DNA of 64,000 bases from contig NZ_BOOH01000004.1 in assembly GCF_016863135.1 (NCBI RefSeq), forward strand, positions 62,001-126,000, written 5' to 3'. This stretch comes from Planobispora longispora (GTDB lineage Bacteria; Actinomycetota; Actinomycetes; Streptosporangiales; Streptosporangiaceae). The translations under genes and the position numbers were made by a program. The stretch's first letter is position 1. Each line of letters begins with the position of its first letter. Below the pieces are notes generated by a model. It saw nothing but the letters and a program-made list of their open reading frames with translations. It had not been told where the DNA came from and ran no database searches. Positions 9,706-20,674 of this stretch are shown here, in pieces.

Positions 9706-10444
9706 GCGGCAATTGTGCCGCAACCAGGGCCAGGGGCAGATCCCGGCACGGGTGCGCCGCCATCCCGGGGGCTCCCCGGAAGACCGATCCGGCCAGGTGC
9801 CGGGCGGTGGTGGAGGCCACCACCCGGCCCTGCCGGTTGACCAGGAACGCCGGGCCGGGCACCCCGCGCAGCACGGGCAGCACCGCGACCTCGAACCGGC
9901 GCACGAACACGTCGGCCGCCGCGACTCCGGCGAACTCTCCCCGCTCCCCCCGCCCTCCTCCCCTGAGCACCGGAACCGACAGGGTGAGGGAGTACTCGTC
10001 GGTGCACAGGAAGTCCACGTACGGCCCGGCGAGCGTGCGGTCCTCCCCGGAACGGGGGCCGGAGAACCAGTCCCAGTGCGAGTAGTCGTAGAAGGCGCTG
10101 CTGGCGGGGTCCATGTCCCGCACCAGGCGCACGGGGTCGCCGGAGGAACTCTCCTGCCACCACTCCAGGTACCACGGCGCGTCGGAGAGCAGGCCGGGCG
10201 CGGCGATGAACCCGATGCCGGACACCAGCCCGCCCAGGCGGGGCAGGAGCAGCGGGCGCAGCGCGGCGAGGTCGCCGCTGACCGGCGCCGGGCCCAGGAC
10301 GGCGGTCACGGCGTCGCGCACCCGGTGGAGCTCCGCGAAGACCCCGTCCACGATGGCGGCGACGGCGCAGGCGGCCTCGGCGGCCCCGCCTGCCGGGCCG
10401 CCGGGCGCCGTGCCGGGTGCCGGCAACGTACGGAACTCACTCAC
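9695..10444 (-). CDS. Cytoplasmic-looking Cache (PDC) domain protein
   Basis: A 249-residue protein that resembles a double-Cache/PDC ligand-binding domain: WYLEWW...[16 protein letters not shown], then [19 protein letters not shown] and [13 protein letters not shown]. Cache domains are usually extracytoplasmic sensors, but I see neither a signal peptide nor a membrane segment, so it probably works in the cytoplasm. It lies between a GntR regulator and hisI, and the divergent genes encode a polyamine-type importer. Sensing of the imported substrate is a reasonable inference. GTG 10444 is preceded by GGTGGA. Confidence 0.7.
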   Translation of the reverse strand: MSEFRTLPAPGTAPGGPAGGAAEAACAVAAIVDGVFAELHRVRDAVTAVLGPAPVSGDLAALRPLLLPRLGGLVSGIGFIAAPGLLSDAPWYLEWWQESSSGDPVRLVRDMDPASSAFYDYSHWDWFSGPRSGEDRTLAGPYVDFLCTDEYSLTLSVPVLRGGGRGERGEFAGVAAADVFVRRFEVAVLPVLRGVPGPAFLVNRQGRVVASTTARHLAGSVFRGAPGMAAHPCRDLPLALVAAQLPHVP

Positions 10445-10474
10445 GTCGATCCACCGCCCTTGACGCGCTGACGC

Positions 10475-11203
10475 TCACGGCTCCCGCAGCCGCAGCTCGA
10501 TGAGGTGCTCCACCGCTTCGAGGACGTGCCGCTCCGCCAGGTCCCTGGCGCGGTCGCCGTCGCCGCGGTGGACGGCCTCGGCGATGGCGCGGTGCTGAGC
10601 CGACGGACCATGTTCTCCCGTGTGGGCCAGCCAGAGCAACGGTCCGATGTCAGCCTGTAACCGGATCTCTTCCTGAGTGAGTCGCGCCGACTGGGACACG
10701 GCCGCGACCTCGATGTGGAAGCGCCCGTGCAGTCTTCGCAGGTGGGCCTCGTCCCCCGTGGCGGCCATCTCCTCCAGGGTGCGGCGCAGCGGCGCGAGGT
10801 CCTCGGGCAGCGCGCGCTGGGCGGCCAGCCGGGCCGCGGCCCCGGCGATGGCGGCGTAGTGGTCGCCCAGGTCGCGCAGTTCCTCCGCGGTGAGGCCGCG
10901 CAGGCGATCGGTCAGGCTCGGGGCGTGCTCGGGCACCCGGACGAAGCTGCCGCCGCCGCGCCCGCGCCGCGTCTCGACCATGCCCTGCTGGCGCAGGGCC
11001 ATCAGGGCCTCCCGTAGGGTGACGGTGGAGACACCGAGCTGGGCCGCGAGCTCGGCCTCGCTCGGCAGTTGCTCGCCGTCGGCGAGCAGGCCCAGGGCGA
11101 TCGCGTCGGTGAGCCTGCGGACCACGGCGTCCACCCGCGCGGTGCTGTCCACCGGAGCGAAGGCGGCCAGGCGGGACCGCCACCTCGTCGTCGGCTCGCC
11201 CAC
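10475..11203 (-). CDS. GntR/FadR-family transcriptional regulator
   Basis: The winged-helix domain (residues about 15-85) has LPSEAELAAQLGVSTVTLREALMAL followed by the wing GMVETRRGRGGGSFV. The C-terminal all-helical FCD domain ends in HRAIAEAVHRGDGDRARDLAERHV, with histidines that bind metal or ligand in this family. I prefer GTG 11203 (242 residues) over ATG 11218, because GAGG lies 9 nt before the GTG and nothing suitable precedes the ATG. It is divergent from the ABC importer, and the AT-rich imperfect palindrome at 11260-11274 is a likely binding site. Confidence 0.88.
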   Translation of the reverse strand: MGEPTTRWRSRLAAFAPVDSTARVDAVVRRLTDAIALGLLADGEQLPSEAELAAQLGVSTVTLREALMALRQQGMVETRRGRGGGSFVRVPEHAPSLTDRLRGLTAEELRDLGDHYAAIAGAAARLAAQRALPEDLAPLRRTLEEMAATGDEAHLRRLHGRFHIEVAAVSQSARLTQEEIRLQADIGPLLWLAHTGEHGPSAQHRAIAEAVHRGDGDRARDLAERHVLEAVEHLIELRLREP

Positions 11204-11254
11204 CCGCGAACACCTCATTTCTCGGAGCCCGCCCCAGTGATACCGGATCGGCCC

Positions 11255-11283
11255 TTGCAGTTAAACATTTAAACCCATATGTT
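11255..11283 (+). promoter_or_regulatory. Putative importer promoter with embedded operator
   Basis: A TTGCAG hexamer (11255-11260), a 17-nt spacer and TATGTT (11278-11283) precede ATG 11291 by 7 nt, which would give a leaderless mRNA. The spacer holds GTTAAACATTTAAAC (11260-11274), an imperfect palindrome (11 of 15 positions symmetric) that is strikingly AT-rich here. It is a candidate site for the divergent GntR regulator. Confidence 0.5.
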
Positions 11284-11290
11284 TCCGGTC

Positions 11291-12319
11291 ATGTCAGACC
11301 CAGCGGTGAGGCTGAGCGGCCTCCGCAAGAGCTTCGGCGCCGTCCACGCGGTCACCGGCGTGGACCTCGACATCGCCGACGGCGAGTTCTTCGCCATGCT
11401 CGGGCCCTCGGGCTCGGGCAAGACGACCGTGCTGCGGATGATCGCCGGCTTCGAGAGCCCCACCTCGGGCACGGTCGAGCTCGGCGGCGTGGACGTCACC
11501 CGGCTCGCCCCCTTCGAGCGGGACGTCAACACCGTCTTCCAGGACTACGCGCTGTTCCCGCACATGAGCGTGCTCGACAACGTCGAGTACGGCCTGCGCG
11601 TCAAGCGGGTCCCCCGGGCCGAGCGGCGCGAGCGGGCCCTGGCCGCGCTGGCCTCGGTCCGGCTGGAGGGGTACGAGCGGCGCCGTCCCGGGCAGCTGTC
11701 CGGCGGCCAGCGTCAGCGGGTCGCCCTGGCCCGCGCCCTGGTCAACCGACCCCGGGTGCTGCTGCTGGACGAGCCGCTCGGCGCGCTCGACCTCAAGCTC
11801 CGCGAGGAGATGCAGGTCGAGCTCAAGTCGATCCAGCGCGAGGTCGGCATCACCTTCCTGTTCGTCACCCACGACCAGGAGGAGGCCCTGACCATGAGCG
11901 ACCGCGTCGCGGTCTTCGACCGGGGCCGCGTCGAGCAGGTCGGCACCCCCGCCGAGATCTACGAGCGCCCCGCGACCGCCTTCGTCGCCGGGTTCGTCGG
12001 CACCTCCAACCTCATCTCCGGCAGCGCGGCCCAGGCCGTCCTGGGCAGGGAGGGGACCTTCAGCGTGCGGCCGGAGAAGCTGCGCGTGGCCGCGCTCGGC
12101 GACCCGGTGGACGGCGCCGAGCACAGCGCGACCGGGACCGTCAGCGAGGTCGTCTACGCCGGGCCCGCCACCCGGTTCGTGGTCGAGCTCGACGCGGGCG
12201 GCCGGCTCATCGCGCTCCAGCAGAACCTGCAGGTCTCGTCCATGGACGTGATGGGCCTGCGTGGCACCAAGGTCCGGCTCGTCTGGCACCGCCGGCACGA
12301 GTTCGCGATCGTCTCGTAA
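11291..12319 (+). CDS. Polyamine-type ABC importer, ATP-binding protein
   Basis: A PotA-like ATPase of 342 residues. Walker A is GPSGSGKTT, the signature is LSGGQRQR, Walker B is VLLLDEPLGALD and the H-loop is FVTHDQEEA. A C-terminal TOBE-type domain starts at about residue 245 (FSVRPEKLRV). The hallmark VNTVFQDYALFPHMSV is typical of the spermidine/putrescine/Fe/sulfate group. I chose ATG 11291 rather than ATG 11279 because of the promoter spacing. It is first in an operon with the binding protein and two permeases. The substrate cannot be read with certainty. Confidence 0.93.
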   Translation: MSDPAVRLSGLRKSFGAVHAVTGVDLDIADGEFFAMLGPSGSGKTTVLRMIAGFESPTSGTVELGGVDVTRLAPFERDVNTVFQDYALFPHMSVLDNVEYGLRVKRVPRAERRERALAALASVRLEGYERRRPGQLSGGQRQRVALARALVNRPRVLLLDEPLGALDLKLREEMQVELKSIQREVGITFLFVTHDQEEALTMSDRVAVFDRGRVEQVGTPAEIYERPATAFVAGFVGTSNLISGSAAQAVLGREGTFSVRPEKLRVAALGDPVDGAEHSATGTVSEVVYAGPATRFVVELDAGGRLIALQQNLQVSSMDVMGLRGTKVRLVWHRRHEFAIVS

Positions 12320-12335
12320 GAAAGGTCGTCAGCAG

Positions 12336-13559
12336 ATGCGATCCGCCCCCCGCCTCGCGGCCGTGCTCTCCACGGTCTCCGCGCTCGCCCTCGCACTCGC
12401 CGCCTGCGGCTCCGACGCCGGTTCCGGGCCGTCCGGCGCGGCTCCCGCCCCCGGCCAGAGCGGTTTCACCCCGCCCGAGCTGGAGGCCCTGAAGTCCCTC
12501 GGCGCGAGCGAGGGCCAGGTCAACATCGTCCACTGGGCCGGTTACGCCGAGGACGGCTCCAACGACCCCAAGGTCGACTGGGTCACCCCGTTCGAGAAGG
12601 CCAGCGGCTGCCAGGTTAACTCCAAGCTCGCCGGGACCTCCGACGAGATGGTTAACCTGATGAGGACCGGCGAGTACGACGCCGTCTCCGCCTCCGGCGA
12701 CGCCTCGCTCCGGCTGATCGCCGGCGGCACCGTCGCGCCGGTCAACACCTCGCTGATCCCCAACTACGCCGACGTCTTCGAGGGCCTGAAGAACAAGCCG
12801 TGGAACTCGGTGAACGGGGTCTCCTACGGCGTCCCGCACGGCCGCGGCGCCAACCTGCTCATGTGGCGCACCGACGTCGTCAAGCCCGCCCCGGACTCCT
12901 GGAGCGTGGTCTTCGACGCGGCCTCGCCGTACAAAGGCAAGATCACCGCCTACGACTCGCCCATCTACATCGCCGACGCCGCGGTGTACCTGATGGCCAC
13001 CAAGCCCGAACTCGGCATCAAGAACCCCTACGCGCTGGACGACACGCAGTTCCAGGCCGCGGTGGACCTGCTCAAGCAGCAGCGGCAGCTCGTCGGCGAG
13101 TACTGGTCGGACTACACCAAGGAGGTCCAGGCGTTCAAGAGCGGCGACTCGGTGGCCGGCACCACCTGGCAGGTCATCGCCAACGTCGCCAAGGGCGACG
13201 GGGCGACGGTGGAGGTGACGCTGCCCAAGGAGGGCTCGACCGGCTGGTCGGACACCTGGATGGTCGCGGCGAAGGCCAAGAACCCCAACTGCGCCTACAA
13301 GTGGCTCGACTGGATCATCTCGCCGAAGGCCAACGCCCAGGTCGCCGAGTACTTCGGCGAGGCGCCGTCCAACGCGAAGTCCTGCGAGCTGACCGCCGAT
13401 CCGAAGCACTGCGACACCTTCCACGCCACCGACGAGGACTACTTCTCCAAGGTCTGGTACTGGACCACCCCGATCGCCCAGTGCCTGGACGGCCGGACCG
13501 ACGTCACGTGCAAGGACTACGCGGAGTGGACCCGCGCCTGGACCGAGATCAAGGGCTGA
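12336..13559 (+). CDS. Polyamine-type ABC importer, lipoprotein substrate-binding protein
   Basis: A 407-residue lipoprotein: the signal peptide ends in LALAAC with the lipidated Cys at residue 24. The rest is a PotD/PotF-like extracellular solute-binding fold (VNIVHWAGYAEDG, YDAVSASGDASLRLI, GVPHGRGANLLMWRTD). Four late cysteines (from NPNCAYKW onward) may form disulfides. AAAGG lies about 12 nt before ATG 12336. It follows the ATPase by 16 nt and is followed by the permeases, so it is the binding component. Polyamine or a similar cation is inferred from the family only. Confidence 0.92.
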   Translation: MRSAPRLAAVLSTVSALALALAACGSDAGSGPSGAAPAPGQSGFTPPELEALKSLGASEGQVNIVHWAGYAEDGSNDPKVDWVTPFEKASGCQVNSKLAGTSDEMVNLMRTGEYDAVSASGDASLRLIAGGTVAPVNTSLIPNYADVFEGLKNKPWNSVNGVSYGVPHGRGANLLMWRTDVVKPAPDSWSVVFDAASPYKGKITAYDSPIYIADAAVYLMATKPELGIKNPYALDDTQFQAAVDLLKQQRQLVGEYWSDYTKEVQAFKSGDSVAGTTWQVIANVAKGDGATVEVTLPKEGSTGWSDTWMVAAKAKNPNCAYKWLDWIISPKANAQVAEYFGEAPSNAKSCELTADPKHCDTFHATDEDYFSKVWYWTTPIAQCLDGRTDVTCKDYAEWTRAWTEIKG

Positions 13560-13640
13560 CCGGGCGGGCCCTCCCCCTTCTCCGCCCCCGTGCGGCGGGC
13601 GCGCCGCCCGCCGCACGGCACCGGCGACCGCCACGTCTCT

Positions 13641-13672
13641 TCAGGACCACCGAGGACCACCGAGGACCACCG
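13641..13672 (+). repeat. Triplicate 10-bp repeat before the permease start
   Basis: Three consecutive copies of (C/G)AGGACCACC with period 10 lie directly before the TTG start of the first permease. Each copy contains AGGA, so three ribosome-site-like elements are stacked; the last is at about 9-nt spacing from TTG 13675. Confidence 0.7.
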
Positions 13673-13674
13673 CG

Positions 13675-14556
13675 TTGAACGCCGCGCCGAACACTCCCGC
13701 CGCCGCACTCTCCCGCCGCACCCCGCGGCGGCGCCTGTCCGCCTTCCTGCACCGGCACGCCGGGGTGCGGCTCTCCCTGCTGCTGTCGGCCCCGATGCTC
13801 TGGCTCGGGATCGCCTACCTGGGCGCGCTGGCCGCCCTGTTCGCGGCGGCCCTGTGGCGCGCCGACACCTTCACCGGCGACCTGATCCGGGAGGTGACCT
13901 GGGCCAACTTCCAGGACCTGTTCACCACCGAGGTGTACCGGACGATCGCGCTGCGCTCGGTGGGCGTGGCGGTGGCGGTGACGCTGATCGACCTGGTGAT
14001 CGCCTTCCCCATGGCGTTCGCGATGGCCAAGCTGGCCTCGCCGCGCGCCCAGCGCTGGCTGGTCATCGCGGTGCTGACCCCGCTGTGGGCGTCCTACCTG
14101 GTCAAGGCGTACGCCTGGCGGGTCATGCTCTCCTCCGAGGGGGTGCTCGGCTGGGGGTACGGCCTCACCGCCACGATCATCACCCTCTCCTACCTCTGGC
14201 TGCCGTACATGATCCTGCCGATCTACGCCGGGCTGGAGCGGCTGCCGAACTCGCTGCTGGAGGCGGCCGGGGACCTGGGCGCGCGCGGCTGGCGGACGTT
14301 CCGGACGGTCGTGTGGCCGCTGGCCTTCCCCGCCGTGGTCGCCGGGTCGATCTTCACGTTCTCGCTCTCGCTCGGCGACTACATCGCCGTGAAGATCGTC
14401 GGCGGCAGGTCCCAGCTCATCGGGAACGTCGTCTACGACAACATCGGCGCGGCCAACAACCTCCCGTTCGCCGCCGCGGTCGCCACCGTCCCCGTGGTGA
14501 TCATGCTGGTCTACCTCGCCGCCGTCCGCCGCACCGGAGCGCTGGAGAATCTGTGA
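13675..14556 (+). CDS. Polyamine-type ABC importer, permease 1 (PotB-like)
   Basis: A 293-residue permease with a basic N-terminus and six membrane segments. The cytoplasmic EAA loop reads EAAGDLGARGWRTFRTVVWPLAFP, where the ATPase docks. The start is TTG 13675, with GAGG 9 nt upstream as part of a triplicate repeat. The preceding 115 nt after the binding-protein gene contain no other gene. It forms a heterodimer with the next permease, whose start overlaps this stop by 4 nt. Confidence 0.92.
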   Translation: MNAAPNTPAAALSRRTPRRRLSAFLHRHAGVRLSLLLSAPMLWLGIAYLGALAALFAAALWRADTFTGDLIREVTWANFQDLFTTEVYRTIALRSVGVAVAVTLIDLVIAFPMAFAMAKLASPRAQRWLVIAVLTPLWASYLVKAYAWRVMLSSEGVLGWGYGLTATIITLSYLWLPYMILPIYAGLERLPNSLLEAAGDLGARGWRTFRTVVWPLAFPAVVAGSIFTFSLSLGDYIAVKIVGGRSQLIGNVVYDNIGAANNLPFAAAVATVPVVIMLVYLAAVRRTGALENL

Positions 14557-15362
14557 ACCTGTCCCGTACGGCCCGCACGACGCTCTGGGCCGCCCTCGCC
14601 GGCGGCCTGGCCGTCGTCTACGTGCCGCTGCTGATCGTGCTGCTCAACTCCTTCAACGCCGACCGCACCTTCGGCTGGCCGCCGGCCGGGTTCACGCTGC
14701 GCTGGTGGGAGGCGGCGTGGAACTCCGCCGGCGTGCGCGACGCGCTGTGGACCTCGCTCCAGGCCGCGCTGGGCGCGACGGCGATCGCGCTGGTGCTCGG
14801 CACCATGGTGGCCTTCGCCATCCAGCGCCACTCCTTCTTCGGCCGGGACGCCGTCTCGCTGCTGATCATCCTGCCGATCGCGCTGCCCGGCATCGTCACC
14901 GGCATCGCGCTGAACAACGCCTTCCGCACGGTGCTGGAGCCGTTCGGGATGGGGCTCGGAATGTTCACGGTGATCGTCGGGCACGCCACGTTCTGCGTGG
15001 TGACCGTCTACAACAACGTGCTGGCCCGGCTGCGCCGCCTGGGGTCGTCGGTGGAGGAGGCCTCGGCCGACCTGGGCGCCGACGCCTTCACCACCTTCCG
15101 GCTGATCACCTTCCCGATGATCCGCTCCGCGCTGCTCGCGGGCGGCCTGCTGGCCTTCGCCCTCTCCTTCGACGAGATCATCGTGACCACGTTCACCGCG
15201 GGCGCCGGGGTCAAGACCCTCCCCCTGTGGATCTTCGAGAACCTGTTCCGCCCCAACCAGGCGCCGGTCGTCAACGTGGTCGCCGCCGCGTTGATCATCC
15301 TGTCGGTCGTCCCGATCTACCTCGCCCAGCGCCTGTCCGGCGGCGAGGCGGGCGCCCGCTAG
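14553..15362 (+). CDS. Polyamine-type ABC importer, permease 2 (PotC-like)
   Basis: A 269-residue permease with six membrane segments. The EAA loop is EEASADLGADAFTTFRLITFPMI, and FNADRTFGWPPAGFTLRWW after the first segment is the classical PotC-type N-terminal feature. GTG 14553 overlaps the previous stop (GTGA). Its TAG stop (15360-15362) lies in the palindrome CTAG shared with the stop of the convergent HAD-like gene. Confidence 0.93.
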   Translation: MNLSRTARTTLWAALAGGLAVVYVPLLIVLLNSFNADRTFGWPPAGFTLRWWEAAWNSAGVRDALWTSLQAALGATAIALVLGTMVAFAIQRHSFFGRDAVSLLIILPIALPGIVTGIALNNAFRTVLEPFGMGLGMFTVIVGHATFCVVTVYNNVLARLRRLGSSVEEASADLGADAFTTFRLITFPMIRSALLAGGLLAFALSFDEIIVTTFTAGAGVKTLPLWIFENLFRPNQAPVVNVVAAALIILSVVPIYLAQRLSGGEAGAR

Positions 15363-15883
15363 CCCGGGGCCCGCCGCGCCCAGGCGGCGAGGGCGGCGAA
15401 GTCACCGGGCAGGAGGCCGATCCGCGGATCGACCCGATGCAGAAGCGCGGGCCCGGAGCGGTGCGCGGCGACGAAGGCGCGGTCGGCGTCGCCGATCTCG
15501 TCGTCCACCCAGGCGAAGGCCCGGCCCGCCGCCCACTCCACCAGCCGCCGGGTTTTCCAGTGCACGCCGTCGTCCCGGGCCGCCGAGTGGAGCTCGGGCC
15601 AGTCGACGACCGGGAGCGGGGGCAGGCCCAGCCGGGGCGCGATCCAGGCATTGGCCTCGTGGCGCCAGGTCGTGGCCCAGACCAGGTCGTACGGCAGGGC
15701 GAGCAGGGCGGGTCCGTGGTCCGGGTTCAGCCAGACCCGCAGCGGCCGCAGGCGGGGGTCGTCCCAGCCCTCGGGCCGCATCCGGTGCGTGGTGTATCCG
15801 GCGGGACGCCGTTCGGGCTTGGCGGCGTACGGGTTCAGCGGCCCGTCCACGTCCAGCAGGAGGAACGGCCGGACGGAGTGCAT
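15359..15883 (-). CDS. HAD-like protein (HAD_SAK-type)
   Basis: A 174-residue protein starting MHSVRPFLLLDVDGPLNPY, the DxDG motif I of the HAD phosphatase superfamily. ATTWRHEAN is likely motif II and WVDDEIGDADRAF motif IV with its acidic pair. This resembles the small HAD proteins grouped with RNA-repair-associated HAD domains (PF18143). No cap domain is evident. It stands alone, convergent with the importer, with the stop codons overlapping. Substrate and process are unknown. Confidence 0.75.
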   Translation of the reverse strand: MHSVRPFLLLDVDGPLNPYAAKPERRPAGYTTHRMRPEGWDDPRLRPLRVWLNPDHGPALLALPYDLVWATTWRHEANAWIAPRLGLPPLPVVDWPELHSAARDDGVHWKTRRLVEWAAGRAFAWVDDEIGDADRAFVAAHRSGPALLHRVDPRIGLLPGDFAALAAWARRAPG

Positions 15884-15905
15884 GAGGACGATCCTACGGC
15901 CCCGG

Positions 15906-16838
15906 TTACCGGGTGCGGTCGGTGTCGAGCACGTCGGCGGCCTTGACCACGATCCTCGGGTCGGGGGCGCCGACGACGTCGTGGTCCTTGTTGTCGTACT
16001 CGAACAGGTTCAGGACGTGCCGCATGGCCTCGGTCCTGGCCCGTTTCTTGTCGTTGCTCTTGATCACCGTCCACGGCGCCACGTCCGTGTCGGTGTGCAG
16101 GAACATCTCCTCCTTGGCCTGGGTGTAGTCGTCCCACTTGTCCAGCGATTCCAGGTCCATCGGCGACAGCTTCCACTGCCGCACCGGGTCCACCTGCCGG
16201 ATGATGAAACGGGTGCGCTGCTCCCGGCGCGAGACGGAGAACCAGAACTTCACCAGGTGGACTCCGTCGCGGACCAGCATGCGCTCCAGCGCCGGGGCCT
16301 GCGCCATGAACTCCAGGTACTCCTCCTCGGTGGCGAAGCCCATCACCCGCTCCACCCCGGCGCGGTTGTACCAGGAGCGGTCGAAGAAGACCATCTCCCC
16401 CGCCGCGGGCAGGTGCTGGACGTAGCGCTGGAAGTACCACTGGGTGCTCTCGCGCTCGCTGGGCTTCTCCAGCGCGACCACGCGCGCCCCGCGCGGGTTG
16501 AGGTGCTCCATGAAGCGCTTGATCGTGCCGCCCTTGCCCGCCGCGTCACGTCCCTCGAACAGGATCACCAGCCGCCCGCCGGTGTCCTTGATCCAATATT
16601 GCAGTTTGAGCAGCTCGATCTGGAGCAGCCGCTTGATCTTGTCGTACTCGTCGCGGGGCATGCGCTCGGAGTAGGGATAGTGCTCCCGCCAGGTGTCCAC
16701 GGGGGTGCCGTCCAGCCACTTCAGGACGGGATCGTCGTCCCCCTCGTCGTCGTCGACCAGGAACTGCTTCAGGTCCTCCACCAGATCGCTCTCGGCCATG
16801 GCCGAGCGCACTCCCGGCGGCAGCAGGTTCGCGTCCAT
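15906..16838 (-). CDS. ppk2: Polyphosphate kinase 2 (PPK2)
   Basis: A single-domain PPK2 of 310 residues, which transfers phosphate between polyphosphate and nucleotides. Walker A is FEGRDAAGKGGTIKR and Walker B FFDRSWYNRAGVE; the lid is SRREQRTRF and WKLSPMDLESLDKW the conserved C-terminal block. It is probably the family branch that phosphorylates NDPs or NMPs, but direction and nucleotide cannot be read. ATG 16838 is used; ATG 16799 (MAESDLV) is in frame and fits the family start as well. It is flanked by short gaps and likely forms its own unit. Confidence 0.93.
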   Translation of the reverse strand: MDANLLPPGVRSAMAESDLVEDLKQFLVDDDEGDDDPVLKWLDGTPVDTWREHYPYSERMPRDEYDKIKRLLQIELLKLQYWIKDTGGRLVILFEGRDAAGKGGTIKRFMEHLNPRGARVVALEKPSERESTQWYFQRYVQHLPAAGEMVFFDRSWYNRAGVERVMGFATEEEYLEFMAQAPALERMLVRDGVHLVKFWFSVSRREQRTRFIIRQVDPVRQWKLSPMDLESLDKWDDYTQAKEEMFLHTDTDVAPWTVIKSNDKKRARTEAMRHVLNLFEYDNKDHDVVGAPDPRIVVKAADVLDTDRTR

Positions 16839-16932
16839 ACCCGGCTTCTGCCACCGCCGCGGGCTCGCTAACCCGCTCCCGCCCTCTTCACGAGGGCGGT
16901 CGCGAGACGTTCCGGGGCCGCCGGGGACCCGT

Positions 16933-18701
16933 TCACGAACGGGCGGCGCTCACCCAGGAGGCGTGCAGGTCCGCGTAGACGCCCGGCTCGGCGACGAGCT
17001 CCGCGTGCGGGCCGCGCTGGACGATCCGGCCGCGGTCGAAGACGAGCACCTCGTCGGCCGCCTCGGCGGTGGACAGCCGGTGGGCGATGGAGACGGCGGT
17101 ACGGCCGCGCGTGACGCCCTCCAGCGCGCGGGCCAGCCGCACCTCCGTGGCCGGGTCCACCGCGGAGGTCGCCTCGTCCAGCAGGAGCAGGTCCGGGTCG
17201 GCCAGGTAGGCGCGGGCCAGCGCGACGAGCTGGCGCTCGCCCGCCGACAACGACTCGCCGCGCTGGCCCACCGGGGTGTCCAGCCCGGCGGGCAGGCCCT
17301 CCACCCAGTCGGCCAGGCCCAGCTCGGTCATGGCCAGCGCGATCTCGGCGTCGGTCGCCTCCGGGCGGCCGAAGCGGACGTTCTCCGCCAGCGTGCCGTC
17401 GAACAGGAAGCCGTCCTGCGGCACCATGACGATCCGCTCGCGCAGCGAGGAGAAGCGGACCTCGCGCAGGTCGTACCCGTCCACCGTGACCCGGCCGGAG
17501 ACCGGGTCCATCAGCCGGGTGAGCAGCTTGGCGAAGGTCGTCTTGCCCGAGCCGGTCTCCCCGACCACCGCGATCCGGGAGCGGGGCGGGATCTCCGCCG
17601 AGACGCCGTGCAGCACCGGCGCGCCGCCGGGGTAGGCGAAGCCGACGTCCTCGAAGGAGACGGTGATGGGGCCGCGCGGCAGCTCGACGCCGTCCGCGCC
17701 GGGGTCGGCGACGTCGGGCGGGGTGTCGAGCACGCCGAGCACGCGCCGCCAGCCGGCGATCGCGTTCTGGGCCTCGTTGAGCACCTCGGTGGCGATCTGC
17801 AGCGGCGAGACGAAGAGCGTGATCAGGAACAGGAAGGCGATCAGGTCGCCCTGGCTGATGTCGCCGCCGACGCCCAGCCGGACGCCGAGCAGCACCACGG
17901 CGGCCAGGGCGATCGCGGCGACGATCTCGGTCAGCGGGAAGACGGTGGCGACGATGAGCTGGGTGCGGGCCTGGGCGCTCTTGTTCGCGTCGATCGCGGT
18001 GTCGAGCCGCTCGGCCGTACGGCTCTCGGAACCGTAGGCCCGGATCACCGCCGCGCCGACGACGGACTCGCTGACCGCGGCGAGCATGTCGCCGGTGCGC
18101 TCGCGGACCCGGGTGTAGGCGGCCGAGAGCCACCGCTGGAAGCGCGGCAGCGCGATCATCAGCGGCAGGAAGCAGGCCCAGACCAGCAGCGCCAGCTGCC
18201 AGGACAGGAAGAACATCACCACGCTGGCGACCAGCAGCTGGCCCACCGCGACGATGATCATCAGCCCGCCCCACTGCATGAACGCGCTGATCTGGTCGAC
18301 GTCGCCGGTGACCCGGGAGACCAGCGCGCCGCGCCGCTCGGAGTTCTGGGTGAGCACCGACAGGTCGTGCACGTGCCGGAAGCCGCGCACCCGGAGCGTG
18401 GCCAGCGAGGCCTCGGTCGCCCTGTAGAGGCGGACGTTCATCAGGTAGCCGCACAGGGCGGTGAGGATCACGGCCGCCGCGCACACCACGACGACGGTGC
18501 GGATGAACGGCACGTCGGGCACCGGGCCCCTGAGCCCGTGGTCGATGGTCTGCTGCACGGCGATCGGGACGATCACCTTGCCGACGGTGGCCAGCACGGC
18601 CAGCGCGAACGTCCCGGCCAGCCCGTTGCGGAACTCCGGGGTGAGGGACAGGCCACGGCGCACGGTGGCCAGCGCCGACCGCTCCACCCCCTGCAGAGAG
18701 G

Positions 18702-18705
<4 letters not shown>
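16933..18705 (-). CDS. ABC exporter half-transporter, catalytically complete subunit
   Basis: 590 residues: six membrane segments (to about residue 300), then a nucleotide-binding domain. Walker A is GETGSGKTT, Walker B LLLLDEATSAVD with the catalytic Glu, and the H-loop is SIAHRLST. The signature is LSAGERQ instead of LSGGQ. Together with the upstream partner, which has Asp and Tyr at the catalytic positions but a normal LSGGQ, this gives one normal and one degenerate ATP site, as in TM287/288- and BmrCD-type heterodimers. ATG 18705 overlaps the partner stop (ATGA). Substrate unknown; drug or lipid export is possible. Confidence 0.93.
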
Positions 18706-20513
<1,808 letters not shown>

Positions 20514-20662
20514 TCGGGAGGTGTCCTTTCAGAGGGGACATTGCGAGGATGTTTCTACTTAAGTGAGTATCACGCCGGATCAAGCACTTATTCCCACCGT
20601 GGAGCTTCCCGCCGCGGAACGCCCGGCCCCTCCCCGCCTGGTTGCTCGCGCAACAGCCTTGT

Positions 20663-20674
20663 TACGATCGCGGG
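20663..20674 (+). promoter_or_regulatory. -10 element of a probable leaderless promoter
   Basis: TACGAT (20663-20668) is followed by six bases and then ATG 20675, the spacing expected when transcription starts at the A of the start codon. No ribosome site is present. The -35 region is weak. Confidence 0.5.
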
